Shown: piece after piece, positions 54,188-63,742 of the stretch
Layout of the letters: every line of letters begins with the position of its first letter
Position numbering within the stretch: the first letter of the stretch is position 1
Source: Methylobacillus flagellatus
Lineage (GTDB): Bacteria; Pseudomonadota; Gammaproteobacteria; Burkholderiales; Methylophilaceae
Assembly (NCBI RefSeq): GCF_005502435.1
Contig: NZ_SCOU01000001.1
Span: 434,001 to 498,000 of the forward strand
Length of the DNA: 64,000 nucleotides
Direction: 5' to 3'
Notes under the pieces: generated by a model
Told to the model about the DNA's origin: nothing
Database searches by the model: none
Seen by the model: only the letters and a program-made list of their open reading frames with translations
Translations under genes and position numbers: made by a program

Positions 54188-54404
54188 CCGCCTACTGAGT
54201 GCCTGCCCGGAGCGGCTTCACGCCAGTCCGGGCAGAATTACCTCGCTTTTATTGGCTTGGCCCGTATAATGGCCGCTCCCTGCGTCTACCAATCAACGCA
54301 GCGGTCTCATGTTTACCCTGATCATCCGATCACTTATCCGTCTGCCTCGATTGGTGTTGCTGCTTGGCAAAGGCCGGCTCAAATTCCAAGCGTGGAGTTT
54401 TACA

Positions 54405-55979
54405 TTGTCTACTGAAGTTACCTTTGCCAGCCTTGGGCTGGCCGAACCCCTTTTGCGCGCGTTGTCCGACGCCGGCTATACCACCCCCACCCCGATTCAA
54501 GCCAAAGCCATCCCGCTGGTACTCAGCGGTGGTGACCTGCTGGCTGGCGCACAGACCGGCACTGGCAAGACCGCCGGGTTCACCTTGCCAGTGTTGCACC
54601 TGCTGCAGCAGAAACCGGCCCAGAACAAAGCCGGTCAACCGCGCTGCCTGATCCTGACCCCGACGCGTGAACTCGCCGCGCAGGTGGAAGAGTCGGTCAA
54701 AACCTATGGCAAATACCTGCCGTTCAAATCCATGGTCATCTTCGGCGGTGTGGGCATCAATCCGCAGATCGACCGCCTGCGCAAATCGCTGGATATCCTG
54801 GTGGCCACGCCTGGCCGCCTGCTGGATCACGCGGGCCAGAAGACCATAGACCTGTCTGCCGTGGAGATCCTGGTGCTGGACGAAGCGGACCGCATGCTGG
54901 ACATGGGCTTCATCCATGACATCAAGAAAGTGCTGGCACTGCTGCCTAAACAGCGTCAGAACCTGCTGTTCTCGGCCACCTTCTCGGACGAAATCAAGGA
55001 ACTGGCCGACCGCCTGCTGCACAATCCGGGCTTTGTCGAAGTGGCACGCCGCAACACCGCGTCCGAACTGGTCGAGCAGAGCGTGCACATGGTGGCCCAG
55101 GGCCACAAGCGCGACCTGATGAGTCATCTGGTCAAGAGCAACGACTGGCAACAGGTGCTGGTATTCACACGTACCAAGCATGGCGCCAACCGCCTGGCTG
55201 AAAAACTGGTCAAGGACGGCATCGAAGCCGCCGCCATCCACGGTAACAAGAGCCAGAGCGCACGGACCAAGGCGCTGGCTCAGTTCAAGGACGGCTCGGT
55301 ACGCGTGCTGGTCGCCACCGACATCGCCGCACGCGGCCTGGACATCGACCAGCTGCCGCAAGTGGTCAACTTCGAGCTGCCCAATGTGCCGGAAGATTAT
55401 GTACACCGCATCGGCCGTACCGGTCGTGCCGGTAGCTCTGGCTCCGCCGTGTCACTGGTGGATTCGGAAGAGCTGAAACTGCTCAAGGACATCGAAAAAC
55501 TGATCAAGCGCGAGATCCCGCGCGTGAAGCTGGAAGGCTTTGTACCTTCGGCCAAACCGGAAGTGGAAGCACCACGCCCGCCGCTGCAGCGCCGCAATCA
55601 ACCGCGCCAAGGCCAGAAACAGCAGACTCAACAACGTCAGGGCGAACCGCGCCAGGGACAGCGTAATCCGCTGGAGCGTGGTCAGTCGGAACGCGTGCAT
55701 GCAGAACGCACCCAGGCCCCACGCGGCCCACGCCCACAGCGCGAAGGCCATCCGAATGATGGCAACCGTCGCAGCGGCCAGCCTGGCAAAGGCCCTAACG
55801 CAGCGCAACGTCAGCCCGGCGCTGACCAGGCAAATGGCAACCGCGCATCACAGCCCGCCCAGCCCAAGACCAGCAGCGCCATGTCGGAAGCCGCACGCCA
55901 CCAGGCCATGCCACAACCGGCGCTGTTCTCGCCTAGCCCGGTGCCACGACACAATCCGAACCGTAACCGCTCGCGATGA
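54405..55979 (+). CDS. rhlE: DEAD-box RNA helicase, RhlE-like
   Basis: 524 aa from TTG 54405, chosen because GGAG lies 7 nt upstream and the sequence [19 protein letters not shown] then matches family N-termini; an ATG at 54309 would add 32 residues. Q motif TPIQAKAIP, Walker [28 protein letters not shown] box [27 protein letters not shown] and [10 protein letters not shown]. From about residue 385 a disordered Gln/Arg/Pro-rich tail begins. It unwinds structured RNA, probably in ribosome assembly or RNA decay. The next gene overlaps its stop. Confidence 0.93.
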   Translation: MSTEVTFASLGLAEPLLRALSDAGYTTPTPIQAKAIPLVLSGGDLLAGAQTGTGKTAGFTLPVLHLLQQKPAQNKAGQPRCLILTPTRELAAQVEESVKTYGKYLPFKSMVIFGGVGINPQIDRLRKSLDILVATPGRLLDHAGQKTIDLSAVEILVLDEADRMLDMGFIHDIKKVLALLPKQRQNLLFSATFSDEIKELADRLLHNPGFVEVARRNTASELVEQSVHMVAQGHKRDLMSHLVKSNDWQQVLVFTRTKHGANRLAEKLVKDGIEAAAIHGNKSQSARTKALAQFKDGSVRVLVATDIAARGLDIDQLPQVVNFELPNVPEDYVHRIGRTGRAGSSGSAVSLVDSEELKLLKDIEKLIKREIPRVKLEGFVPSAKPEVEAPRPPLQRRNQPRQGQKQQTQQRQGEPRQGQRNPLERGQSERVHAERTQAPRGPRPQREGHPNDGNRRSGQPGKGPNAAQRQPGADQANGNRASQPAQPKTSSAMSEAARHQAMPQPALFSPSPVPRHNPNRNRSR

Positions 55980-56422
55980 CCATCTGGGTGGATGCTGATG
56001 CCTGTCCGGCCGTGATCAAGGAGATCCTGTTTCGCGCCGCCGAGCGTACGCATACCCCCACGGTGCTGGTCGCCAACCAGTTGCTGCGCGTGCCACCTTC
56101 GCAGTGGATACGTGCGTTTCAGGTACCGTCTGGCTTCGATGTGGCAGACCGGATGATCGTCGATGAACTGCAGGCTGGCGATCTGGTGGTCACTGCAGAT
56201 ATCCCGCTGGCCGCGCAAGTGATCGCCAAAGGCGCTCATGCACTCAACCCGCGTGGCGAGCGTTACAGCACCATCAACATCCGGGAGCGTTTGGCCATGC
56301 GTAACTTCATGGAAGAGTTACGCGGCAGCGGCGTGGAGACCGGTGGACCGGCCGCGTTCAGCAATACTGACCGGCAGGCATTCGCTGCGGAACTGGATCG
56401 CTTTCTCGCGCATCATAGCTAA
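55976..56422 (+). CDS. YaiI/YqxD-family (UPF0178) protein
   Basis: 148 aa, ATGA overlap with the helicase. Begins [18 protein letters not shown], the hallmark of UPF0178, then [40 protein letters not shown] and MRNFMEELR. The PIN-like DADACP and DIPLA motifs suggest a nuclease fold with acidic metal ligands, but activity is not established. Translational coupling with rhlE hints at an RNA-related role. Confidence 0.92.
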   Translation: MTIWVDADACPAVIKEILFRAAERTHTPTVLVANQLLRVPPSQWIRAFQVPSGFDVADRMIVDELQAGDLVVTADIPLAAQVIAKGAHALNPRGERYSTINIRERLAMRNFMEELRGSGVETGGPAAFSNTDRQAFAAELDRFLAHHS

Positions 56423-56454
56423 GCAATTCCATTCGCCTGACATAGAAAGTCGCT

Positions 56455-57042
56455 ATGAAGACCCTGTTCCTGCGCTATTCCAGCCTGCTATGGCTGAGCC
56501 TGCTGCTTGGTGCCTGTACCGGTACGCCCGAAGGCGTCAAGGTGGTTCAGCGTCTGGACCCCGACCAGTACCTAGGGAGCTGGTATGAGATCGCACGCCT
56601 GGACCACAGCTTTGAGCGTGGCCTGGAGAATGTCACCGCCACCTACAGCCTGCGCGAAGATGGCGGCATAAAAGTGGTGAACCGTGGCTATGACCCAGTT
56701 AAGAAAGAATGGCAGGAAGCGGTCGGAAAAGCCTACTTCATTGACCCGCCCAATGCGGACAAGACACGCACCGGCAAACTCAAGGTGTCGTTCTTCGGCC
56801 CGTTCTATGGGGGGTACAACATCCTGCATCTGGACCAGCCGTACTACAATTACGTGATGGTGTGTGGGCCGGACAAATCGTATTTCTGGATCCTGTCACG
56901 CACGCCGCAGCTGGCCTACCCGATCAAGGCGCAACTGATCGCAGAGGCCAAGGAGATGGGCTTTGATACACAAAAACTGATCTATGTGCCACAGCGTGGT
57001 GACATCAGCGATTACAGCGCTGGCCGCCATGTGCGCCCTTGA
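56455..57042 (+). CDS. blc: Outer-membrane lipoprotein lipocalin Blc
   Basis: 195 aa. Lipoprotein signal peptide with lipobox LLLGAC (Cys near residue 21). Lipocalin motif 1 is YLGSWYEIARLDHSFERGL. The barrel continues with VTATYSLREDGGIKVVNRGY, KLKVSFFGPFYGGYNIL and WILSRTPQL. It binds lysophospholipids or fatty acids in E. coli Blc and helps membrane repair. Monocistronic, followed by a terminator at 57163. Confidence 0.95.
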   Translation: MKTLFLRYSSLLWLSLLLGACTGTPEGVKVVQRLDPDQYLGSWYEIARLDHSFERGLENVTATYSLREDGGIKVVNRGYDPVKKEWQEAVGKAYFIDPPNADKTRTGKLKVSFFGPFYGGYNILHLDQPYYNYVMVCGPDKSYFWILSRTPQLAYPIKAQLIAEAKEMGFDTQKLIYVPQRGDISDYSAGRHVRP

Positions 57043-57124
57043 TTGCTTTATGGCTTGAGCCTATGGATTGAATCCATGGCTTGAACGTATGACTGCATAT
57101 CAAGCCTGACTGAATAACCTGCCC

Positions 57125-57144
57125 CCCTGCTCAGCTGAGCAGGG
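57125..57144. repeat. Perfect 20-bp palindrome
   Basis: CCCTGCTCAGCTGAGCAGGG has no loop spacer and lies 80 nt after the lipocalin gene, 19 bp before the terminator. It may be an operator or part of the terminator structure. Confidence 0.5.
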
Positions 57145-57162
57145 TTCTGTTGAACCGCCCCC

Positions 57163-57192
57163 AAAAATGCACCTTCAAGTGCATTTTTTATT
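57163..57192 (+). terminator. Intrinsic terminator after blc
   Basis: AAAAATGCAC (57163-57172), loop CTTCAA, GTGCATTTTTT (57179-57189), then ATTTTG. Strong stem and T-tract. Confidence 0.85.
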
Positions 57193-57279
57193 TTGTAGAT
57201 AATGCGTTGCTGTTGCTGAGCTGGCTGGACTAGGCTGGCCTGGACTTAGCTGGCTCGCACAGGCACGGAGAAAAACATC

Positions 57280-57594
57280 ATGTCCTGGTTGTTATTACTG
57301 TTAGCTGGTTTGTTCGAAGTTGGCTTCACTACGTGCCTGAAATTATCCGAAGGTTTCACCCGGCTGTGGCCTACGCTGGGCTTTGTGGTGTTCGCCGCCA
57401 TCAGCTTCTGGCTACTCACGCGCGCCACGGCCACCATTCCGCTGGGCACGGCGTATGCCGTGTGGACCGGTATAGGCGCGCTGGGCACGGTGATCGTCGG
57501 TATCGTCGCCTTTGGTGATCCGGCCGGTACCCTGCGCATACTGTTCCTGCTGCTCTTGATTGCATCCATCATCGGGCTCAAACTAGTGTCATGA
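57280..57594 (+). CDS. Small multidrug resistance (SMR) family transporter, SugE/Gdx-like
   Basis: 104 aa with four membrane helices and the essential Glu13 in LLAGLFEVGF. The stretch LGTAYAVWTGIGALGTVIVG in helix 3 is typical of SugE/Gdx and related SMR proteins; ending IIGLKLVS is also typical. Gdx members export guanidinium; EmrE-like members export drugs. Phe replaces the Trp16 usual in Gdx, so specificity is uncertain. CACGGAGA precedes the ATG. No guanidine riboswitch is visible upstream. Its stop overlaps the next gene. Confidence 0.88.
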   Translation: MSWLLLLLAGLFEVGFTTCLKLSEGFTRLWPTLGFVVFAAISFWLLTRATATIPLGTAYAVWTGIGALGTVIVGIVAFGDPAGTLRILFLLLLIASIIGLKLVS

Positions 57595-58067
57595 ACGTTG
57601 AAACCTGGGAACTGCTGAGTTATGTGGTCACGGTGGTCGGCCTGCCGCTGGCCATCCTGACCTTTCTGATGGAGCAGCGCAAGGAACGCGAGAACGAGGA
57701 AGAAGAGGTCTACCAACTGTTGTCGGACGCCTATACCGACTTCCTCAAACTGATGATGGCCAACCCGGATCTCAAGCTACGCTCGCAATGCGAGATCACC
57801 GACCTCGACGAAGAACAGCGTGAGCGGGTGCGCGTCCTGTACGAGATCCTCATCTCCCTGTTCGAACGCGCCTATCTGCTGGCTTACGAACCGGACATGT
57901 CGGGCAAACAGCTGCGCCGCTGGCGCTCCTGGGAGGATTACATGCGCGAATGGTGTGAGCGCGAAGACTTCCGCAAGCTGCTGCCCAAACTGTTGCAAGG
58001 CGAGGATCCGGGTTTTTGTGCGCACATCCTGCTCATCGCCAAAAGCTGCCAGCCCACACGCAGCTGA
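57591..58067 (+). CDS. Hypothetical membrane-anchored protein coupled to the SMR gene
   Basis: 158 aa, ATGA overlap with the SMR stop. One N-terminal membrane segment (LLSYVVTVVGLPLAILTFLM), then a helical, charged cytoplasmic part (EQRKERENEEEEVYQLLSDA) with RERVRVLYEILISLFERAYL and WRSWEDYMREWCEREDFRKL. Similar short proteins occur in many bacteria without a known function. Coupling suggests functional connection to the transporter. Confidence 0.7.
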   Translation: MNVETWELLSYVVTVVGLPLAILTFLMEQRKERENEEEEVYQLLSDAYTDFLKLMMANPDLKLRSQCEITDLDEEQRERVRVLYEILISLFERAYLLAYEPDMSGKQLRRWRSWEDYMREWCEREDFRKLLPKLLQGEDPGFCAHILLIAKSCQPTRS

Positions 58068-58108
58068 ACACCTGACAGCTCAACAGACCAAACACTTCAC
58101 GCATGAAA

Positions 58109-58142
58109 AACGGCGGCCTGGAAACCCGGGCCGCCGTTGCTT
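58109..58142 (+). terminator. Terminator between the coupled gene and the TraB gene
   Basis: AACGGCGGCC (58109-58118) pairs with GGCCGCCGTT (58129-58138) around a 10-nt loop, followed by GCTTTG. Convergent position. Confidence 0.7.
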
Positions 58143-58194
58143 TGCCGCCATACCCCACTATACGCGGCTATACGGGGGAATCCTTACTGAACGC

Positions 58195-59061
58195 TTATTT
58201 AACCGCCGTAACCTGATACCCCGCCTCGCGCAAGCGCTCGACCAGGCCACCCTTGCCACCCAGATGTGAAGCGCCCACTGCGACGAAGACCGGTACTTCT
58301 TCCGCCTGACGTGCGATACGTTCCGCCATGCGCACATTGCGTTCGTCGATGAGTTTGAAACGCATCCTGTCCCACAACTCTGCTGGCAACATGTCGCCAG
58401 TGATCTTTTCGTTGCGCTTCAATATGTTGTCGATATCGCCGGTCTTGTAGGCTTTGATCAGCGCCTCGAAGTCACGCTGCTTGTCTTTCTGGCTACGCTT
58501 GAGCACGGCACGCAACATGACGATCTGTTCATCCATGCTGAAGCTGTCCAGCACGCCAAAATGCTCGTCGGTATCCTCGAGGCCGAATACACGCTTGCCC
58601 TGCTGTTCTGCCTTGGTCATCAGTTTGGCATCCATGGAAAACGGCGTCTGTGGCTTGGGCAGGTCGAAGATCACCGCCAGCAGCCAGGGCTTCATGCGCA
58701 GTGCCGCCTCGGTGTGCATGGAATGGAAGTCTGCCAACTCGCGAAGCTTATCCACTTCGGCATCGTTTAAAAAACTGCTGACCATCTGATTGTCCTGCAA
58801 CAGGAAGATGCCAGGGTCGCGTGGCGGCAGGGTTTCGATCATGAACGCTTCACTGCTGGCCAGGGCAGCATCCAGCCCCTTGGGAAGAGCATCCAGCCGC
58901 TTGTCATCGCTGTGCATGGTGCCAAACAGATAACTGGTCTTGGCATTCGCCGCTTCGACTTTCCACAACAGACCGGTGTCTGCGGCTTGGGCCACGCTGG
59001 CGATGATCAATGCCAGTGCAGGCAATACACCGTGCAGGCTGATATGGAACAGGGTGTGCAT
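58195..59061 (-). CDS. TraB/GumN-family protein
   Basis: 288 aa. Signal peptide of about 26 residues (LPALALIIASVAQA). Characteristic TraB/GumN elements are TSYLFGTMHSDDKRLDALPK near the N-terminus, GKRVFGLEDTDEHFGVLD, RNVRMAERIARQAEEVPVFV and VGASHLGGKGGLVERLREAG at the C-terminus. The paired GTxH and GASH motifs resemble the erythromycin-esterase/TIKI-type metalloprotease fold. Periplasmic; function unknown. Confidence 0.9.
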   Translation of the reverse strand: MHTLFHISLHGVLPALALIIASVAQAADTGLLWKVEAANAKTSYLFGTMHSDDKRLDALPKGLDAALASSEAFMIETLPPRDPGIFLLQDNQMVSSFLNDAEVDKLRELADFHSMHTEAALRMKPWLLAVIFDLPKPQTPFSMDAKLMTKAEQQGKRVFGLEDTDEHFGVLDSFSMDEQIVMLRAVLKRSQKDKQRDFEALIKAYKTGDIDNILKRNEKITGDMLPAELWDRMRFKLIDERNVRMAERIARQAEEVPVFVAVGASHLGGKGGLVERLREAGYQVTAVK

Positions 59062-59428
59062 AAAGATTCCTTAAGTCAAGGTGTAACTGGAGCAATGTGT
59101 GTAGCTTACCTCACCAGAATACCAACTAGCGGCCACTGCAGCCAACACGTGCTGATAGATTGCGTGCAAATAGACTGACGGGGCATGGCTAAGTTCTGGC
59201 CTTGCACAGACCGATCCAGCCAGGCCAGGCAAGATTACCAGGCCAGATTGCCAGGCTGGCACCTAGCTGATGCCCCCACTTGTGGCGTATTGACCCCGGA
59301 AAGGCGTGCTCACAGTCTGCCTGTCATCAAAAATAAAGCGGCGCGGCGCATGGAAAAAGCGCTGGATAATGTATATATTTAATGCAGCGTTACAAGCTTG
59401 ATTATTTTTACGTTACCAGGGAGCCACC
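59062..59428. other. Intergenic region before the 61-aa gene
   Basis: 367 bases between the divergent TraB gene and the small gene. It contains several CCAGGC-type short repeats (about 59215-59265) and an AT-rich stretch at 59365-59415 that is a plausible promoter (TGGATAATGTATATAT) for the gene at 59429. No further gene is evident. Confidence 0.5.
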
Positions 59429-59614
59429 ATGGCAGAAGATTTTATGAAAGACAGCAAAGAACGCGTTGCGCTTGACCTACTCAAGCTGATCGGAGAGAAG
59501 GAAGACTCCGACCCCAAGGCCGTTCGTGATCGCAGTTACTGGATCGCGCTTTATCACCACTGCTACCTCGCAGCCAACGGGGCTTCTCCCAAAGAGATCT
59601 TCGAGAAAAAGTAA
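59429..59614 (+). CDS. Small hypothetical protein (61 aa)
   Basis: 61-aa soluble, charged protein with SD AGGGAG 8 nt upstream, its own AT-rich promoter region and a strong terminator, so it is probably real. Sequence features: KERVALDLLKLIGEKEDSD and RSYWIALYHHCYLAANG, ending SPKEIFEKK. Two helices with aromatic residues are likely. Family and function not recognised. Confidence 0.75.
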   Translation: MAEDFMKDSKERVALDLLKLIGEKEDSDPKAVRDRSYWIALYHHCYLAANGASPKEIFEKK

Positions 59615-59627
59615 CGTTATATCGACA

Positions 59628-59665
59628 CCAATTAAAAAGCCTGCAATTGCAGGCTTTTTAATTGG
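59628..59665. terminator. 38-bp perfect palindromic bidirectional terminator
   Basis: A perfect palindrome spans 59628-59665: arm CCAATTAAAAAGCCTGC, centre AATT, then the complement. It carries A and T tracts on both strands and lies between the 61-aa gene and the convergent radical SAM gene. Confidence 0.92.
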
Positions 59666-59686
59666 TGAAGCTCAGTCTGGCAGACG

Positions 59687-61825
59687 TCATTTACCGCGTG
59701 TAGGTGCTCGTGCCGGACTGCGGGCTGCAGTTTTGATTCTGGACCCGGTTCTGGCGGCGGCAGCGACGACAGGCTTGATCGGCTGCCAGGCCGGGACCAG
59801 ATGCTTCTTGCCGTTACCGATCAGGTCGGCACGCCCCATCTTCTTAAGGGCTTCACGCAACATGGGCCAGTTATTAGGGTCATGGTAGCGGATGAAGGCT
59901 TTGTGCAAACGGCGTACACCACCGGCTTTCGGGATAGGCACCTCTTCGCTGTCATGGGTGACCTTGCGTAGCGGGTTCTTGCCGGAGTGGTACATGGCGG
60001 TGGCCATCGCCATGGGCGTTGGCGTAAAGGTCTGCACCTGATCCAGCTTGAAATCGTATTTCTTCAGCCACAGCGCCAGGTTCAGCATGTCTTCATCGGT
60101 GGTGCCGGGGTGTGCCGCGATGAAGTACGGGATCAGGTATTGCTCTTTGCCCGCCTCTTTCGAGAATTTCTCGAACATGAGTTTGAACTCATCGTATGCG
60201 CTCATGCCCGGCTTCATCATCTTGGACAGCACATTGTCTTCGGAATGCTCGGGGGCGATCTTGAGATAGCCGCCCACATGGTGCTGTACCAGTTCTTTGA
60301 CGTATTCGGGCGAGGTCACGGCCAGGTCATAGCGCAGGCCGGAACCGACCAGGATCTTTTTGACCCCTTTGATGGCGCGGGCCTTGCGGTAGAGCTGGAT
60401 CAGGGCCGAATGATCGGTGTTGAGGTTCTCGCAGATGCCCGGATACACACAAGACAGTTTGCGGCAGGCCTGCTCGATGGTTTCCGATTTGCAAGCCATG
60501 CGGTACATATTCGCAGTGGGGCCACCCAGGTCGGAGATCACCCCGGTGAAGCCTTCCACCTTGTCGCGGATCTCCACGATCTCATTTAGGATGGATTCTT
60601 CCGAGCGGCTCTGGATGATGCGGCCTTCGTGCTCGGTGATGGAACAGAAGGTACAACCGCCGAAGCAGCCACGCATGATGTTGACCGAGAAGCGGATCAT
60701 CTCCCAGGCCGGGATCTTGGACGCGCCGTAGGCTGGATGCGGCTTGCGCGCATAGGGCAGATCGTAAACGTAATCCATTTCCTTGGTGGTGAGCGGGATG
60801 GGTGGCGGATTGAGCCACACTTCACGGTCGCCATGGCGCTGTACCAGCGCGCGCGCATTGCCGGGGTTGGATTCCAGATGCAGCACGCGCGAGGCATGCG
60901 CATACATCACCGGGTCCTGCGAGACTTCTTCATAAGCAGGCAAACGCACCACCTGCAATTCACGCGGCACCTTCTGCTTGCGCACGATCTGAATGGCACT
61001 GACGCCCGCAGGCAAGGCCGCGGAGCCGTCTATCTTATCGTCCGTCTCGCAGCTGGAACCGGCGCCCATCTTCATTTCATAGGGGTCTACATGCACATCG
61101 ACCTTGCCCGGCCTGTCCATCTGCGTGGAAGCGACCTCCTGCCAGCCCTCCGGAATGCGTTTACGCAGATACGCCGTGCCACGGATATCGGTGATCTCGC
61201 TGACCGGTTCGCCACGTGCGATACGGTGCGTGAGCTCCACCAGGGCGCGCTCGGCATTGCCGTACAACAGGATATCGGCCTTGGAATCGACCAGAATGGA
61301 GCGGCGTACCTTGTCCGACCAGTAATCATAGTGCGCGATGCGGCGCAAACTGGCTTCGATGCTACCGACGACCAAGGGCACATCGGGGTAGGCTTCGCGG
61401 CAGCGCTGACTGTAGACCAGCACGGCACGATCCGGGCGTTTGCCCGCCGCAGCGCCCGGTGTGTAGGCATCGTCAGAACGGATCTTGCGGTCAGCCGTGT
61501 AGCGGTTGACCATGGAATCCATATTGCCGGCGGTGATGCCGTAATACAGATTGGGTTTGCCCAGCGCCTTGAAGGCGTCGGCAGACTGCCAGTCCGGCTG
61601 GGCGATGATGCCGACGCGGAAGCCTTGGGCTTCCAGCAAACGGCCGACCAGCGCCATACCGAAGCTGGGATGGTCGATATAGGCGTCACCCGTAACCAGG
61701 ATGATGTCGCAACTATCCCAGCCGAGCTGCTCCATTTCGGCGCGCGTCATCGGCAGCATGGCGGCGACGCCAAAGCGCTTGGCCCAGTAGGGGCGATAGG
61801 TATTGATTTGTCTCAGAGTTTCCAT
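59687..61825 (-). CDS. YgiQ-family radical SAM protein
   Basis: 712 aa. The radical SAM cluster site is [18 protein letters not shown] (Cys-x3-Cys-x2-Cys) near residue 375. An N-terminal B12-binding-like domain has [20 protein letters not shown] and [20 protein letters not shown]. The C-terminal part includes [21 protein letters not shown] basic tail follows (from about 680). YgiQ proteins are conserved radical SAM enzymes of unknown reaction. Monocistronic. Confidence 0.94.
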   Translation of the reverse strand: METLRQINTYRPYWAKRFGVAAMLPMTRAEMEQLGWDSCDIILVTGDAYIDHPSFGMALVGRLLEAQGFRVGIIAQPDWQSADAFKALGKPNLYYGITAGNMDSMVNRYTADRKIRSDDAYTPGAAAGKRPDRAVLVYSQRCREAYPDVPLVVGSIEASLRRIAHYDYWSDKVRRSILVDSKADILLYGNAERALVELTHRIARGEPVSEITDIRGTAYLRKRIPEGWQEVASTQMDRPGKVDVHVDPYEMKMGAGSSCETDDKIDGSAALPAGVSAIQIVRKQKVPRELQVVRLPAYEEVSQDPVMYAHASRVLHLESNPGNARALVQRHGDREVWLNPPPIPLTTKEMDYVYDLPYARKPHPAYGASKIPAWEMIRFSVNIMRGCFGGCTFCSITEHEGRIIQSRSEESILNEIVEIRDKVEGFTGVISDLGGPTANMYRMACKSETIEQACRKLSCVYPGICENLNTDHSALIQLYRKARAIKGVKKILVGSGLRYDLAVTSPEYVKELVQHHVGGYLKIAPEHSEDNVLSKMMKPGMSAYDEFKLMFEKFSKEAGKEQYLIPYFIAAHPGTTDEDMLNLALWLKKYDFKLDQVQTFTPTPMAMATAMYHSGKNPLRKVTHDSEEVPIPKAGGVRRLHKAFIRYHDPNNWPMLREALKKMGRADLIGNGKKHLVPAWQPIKPVVAAAARTGSRIKTAARSPARAPTRGK

Positions 61826-62006
61826 GAGGCGCGCATTCTACTATGTTTGCAGGATAAGCCCTAATCAATTGAATGCATGATGAAATCCAGCCTGATCAGC
61901 ATTCCCGTGCATCACCGCACGCAGCATGGGCACGCACGGCACAAGACTCAATGGATACAGCATTCAATAAGATAATATAGACGAACCTTATGCCTGTTTT
62001 GACACC

Positions 62007-62708
62007 ATGATCCCTTGGCTTGCATCCGACGCCCCTTTCCCGCCACTAGAGCAGGCCCTGCAGGAACCCAACGGCCTGCTGGCTGCGAGTGCAGAACTGG
62101 ATGGGCGACGTCTGTTGCAGGCTTACCAGCGCGGCATCTTCCCGTGGTTCAATCCGGGCGAACCGGTGTTATGGTGGAGCCCGGACCCGCGCATGGTGCT
62201 CTATCCCGAGGAACTCAAGATTTCGCGCTCGTTGAGGCAGCGCATGCGCAGGCAGGATCATGAGATCCGTTACAACACCGCGTTCGAGCGGGTGATTGCG
62301 GCCTGCGCCAGCACGTCGAGACCAGGGCAGCACGGCACCTGGATAGACCAGCAGATCATCCGTGGCTATTCCGAACTGCACGCACGCGGTTATGCGCACA
62401 GCGCGGAGACCTGGATGGACGGAGCACTGGTCGGCGGCCTGTATGGCGTTAGCATAGGCAAAGTGTTCTATGGAGAATCCATGTTCCACCATGTCAGCGA
62501 CGCCTCCAAACTGGCTTTCGTGCACCTGGTGCAGGCGCTGCAGCAGGCTGGCTGTGCACTGATCGACTGCCAGATGCACACCGCGCATCTACACCGTTTT
62601 GGCGCCAGGCCCATCCCGCGAACCCTGTTCGCCCGGCAGCTGTCAGAATTGGTAGACTGTTATGTCGACTACCCCTTCTTCAACAGGAACCCCACTCCCG
62701 GATCATGA
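62007..62708 (+). CDS. aat: Leucyl/phenylalanyl-tRNA-protein transferase Aat
   Basis: 233 aa. Family motifs: GLLAASAELDGRRLLQAYQR, GIFPWFNPGEPVLWWSPDPR, VSIGKVFYGESMFHHVSDAS and ALIDCQMHTAHL. It moves Leu or Phe from tRNA to N-terminal Arg or Lys of proteins, tagging them for ClpS/ClpAP degradation. Overlaps bpt by ATGA. Confidence 0.96.
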   Translation: MIPWLASDAPFPPLEQALQEPNGLLAASAELDGRRLLQAYQRGIFPWFNPGEPVLWWSPDPRMVLYPEELKISRSLRQRMRRQDHEIRYNTAFERVIAACASTSRPGQHGTWIDQQIIRGYSELHARGYAHSAETWMDGALVGGLYGVSIGKVFYGESMFHHVSDASKLAFVHLVQALQQAGCALIDCQMHTAHLHRFGARPIPRTLFARQLSELVDCYVDYPFFNRNPTPGS

Positions 62709-63445
62709 CGCTACCCGGCGAAAGCTCACTGCAACGCATCCAGTTCTACGCAAGTAGCAGCTATGCCTGTGGCTACCTGCCGGGCAAGCTGGCGCAGTCA
62801 CTCATCGCCACACCGCACCACCTGATCGATAGCGCAGCCTACAGCGGACTAATCCAGCTTGGGTTCAGACGCAGTGGCAAATTTGCTTACCGTCCGCATT
62901 GCGAGCATTGCAATGCCTGTATCGCTGTGCGACTGCCCGTCGCGGAGTTCAAGCCATCGCGTAGTCAGCGACGCGCATGGAAACAGCATCAATCCCTGAG
63001 CACCCGCATCCTGCCTCTGGAATTTCGTGAAGAGCATCATGCGCTGTATCAGCAATATCAGCTGGCACGCCACAGTGATGCCGACCCGGCACAGAACAGC
63101 GCCGCCCAATACCGTGAATTCCTGGTGCAAAGCAATGTGCACAGCGTGATGGTGGAATTCCGTGACCAGGACAAGTTATGCATGGTCAGCGTAGTGGACG
63201 TCGTCGGTGATGGCCTCTCTGCGGTGTATACCTTTTATGACTGCAGTGATGCACGCAGCAGTTACGGCACTTTCAATGTGTTATGGCTGAACGCCTGGTG
63301 CCAGGCGCTGCAACTGCCTTACCTTTATCTGGGCTACTGGATCGCCGAGAGCCGGAAAATGGCCTACAAGCAGCAATTCCAGCCGCAGCAGGGGCTGATC
63401 GATGGCGAGTGGGCGCCCTTGCGCATCGCAACCACTGGCAAATAG
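62705..63445 (+). CDS. bpt: Aspartate/glutamate leucyltransferase Bpt
   Basis: 246 aa, ATGA overlap with aat. Cys-rich N-terminal part (YRPHCEHCNACIAVRLPV), RSQRRAWKQH and GYWIAESRKMAYKQQFQPQ near the C-terminus, all typical of the ATE/Bpt family. In bacteria it adds Leu to proteins with N-terminal Asp or Glu, complementing Aat in the N-degron pathway. Pairing with aat as one operon is standard in many proteobacteria. Confidence 0.95.
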   Translation: MTLPGESSLQRIQFYASSSYACGYLPGKLAQSLIATPHHLIDSAAYSGLIQLGFRRSGKFAYRPHCEHCNACIAVRLPVAEFKPSRSQRRAWKQHQSLSTRILPLEFREEHHALYQQYQLARHSDADPAQNSAAQYREFLVQSNVHSVMVEFRDQDKLCMVSVVDVVGDGLSAVYTFYDCSDARSSYGTFNVLWLNAWCQALQLPYLYLGYWIAESRKMAYKQQFQPQQGLIDGEWAPLRIATTGK

Positions 63446-63742
63446 CCTAGTTCAGAGGGAATGCTCCCTGTTTGCATCCAAGCTGCATCGCTATTTTCTG
63501 CATCAGTTTGAACTTTTTGCATCACAGTGATTCTTATCCACTGTCATCTCCGTTACAAACCGGCGTTCAAGGGCGAGGAAACTCGTGTTTGAGCGCCGAT
63601 TTTGTTTCAGGGGCGGCACATAGGCCTGACAAACTACGCATGTACACGCGGCCAGTAACCAGCGGCTACCATCAGGTCAGCCTTCCCTATCGCTTGCTCC
63701 ACTTTAGCGCTCGCGCAGCCTGACCTGACCGGCAGAGTGCCC
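63446..63742 (+). other. Gap between bpt and tyrA
   Basis: 297 bases without a gene. It holds the bpt terminator (63561-63606). I see no clear promoter, riboswitch or reading frame in the rest. Confidence 0.5.
63561..63606 (+). terminator. Terminator after bpt
   Basis: CGGCGTTCAA (63561-63570) pairs with TTGAGCGCCG (63589-63598), with one bulge and an 18-nt loop, followed by ATTTTGTTT. Confidence 0.7.

Noticed and set aside
57043-57279. Guanidine (ykkC/mini-ykkC) riboswitch ahead of the SMR gene
   Set aside because: Only a terminator and a GC palindrome are seen; no paired hairpins with ACGR loops or ykkC core.
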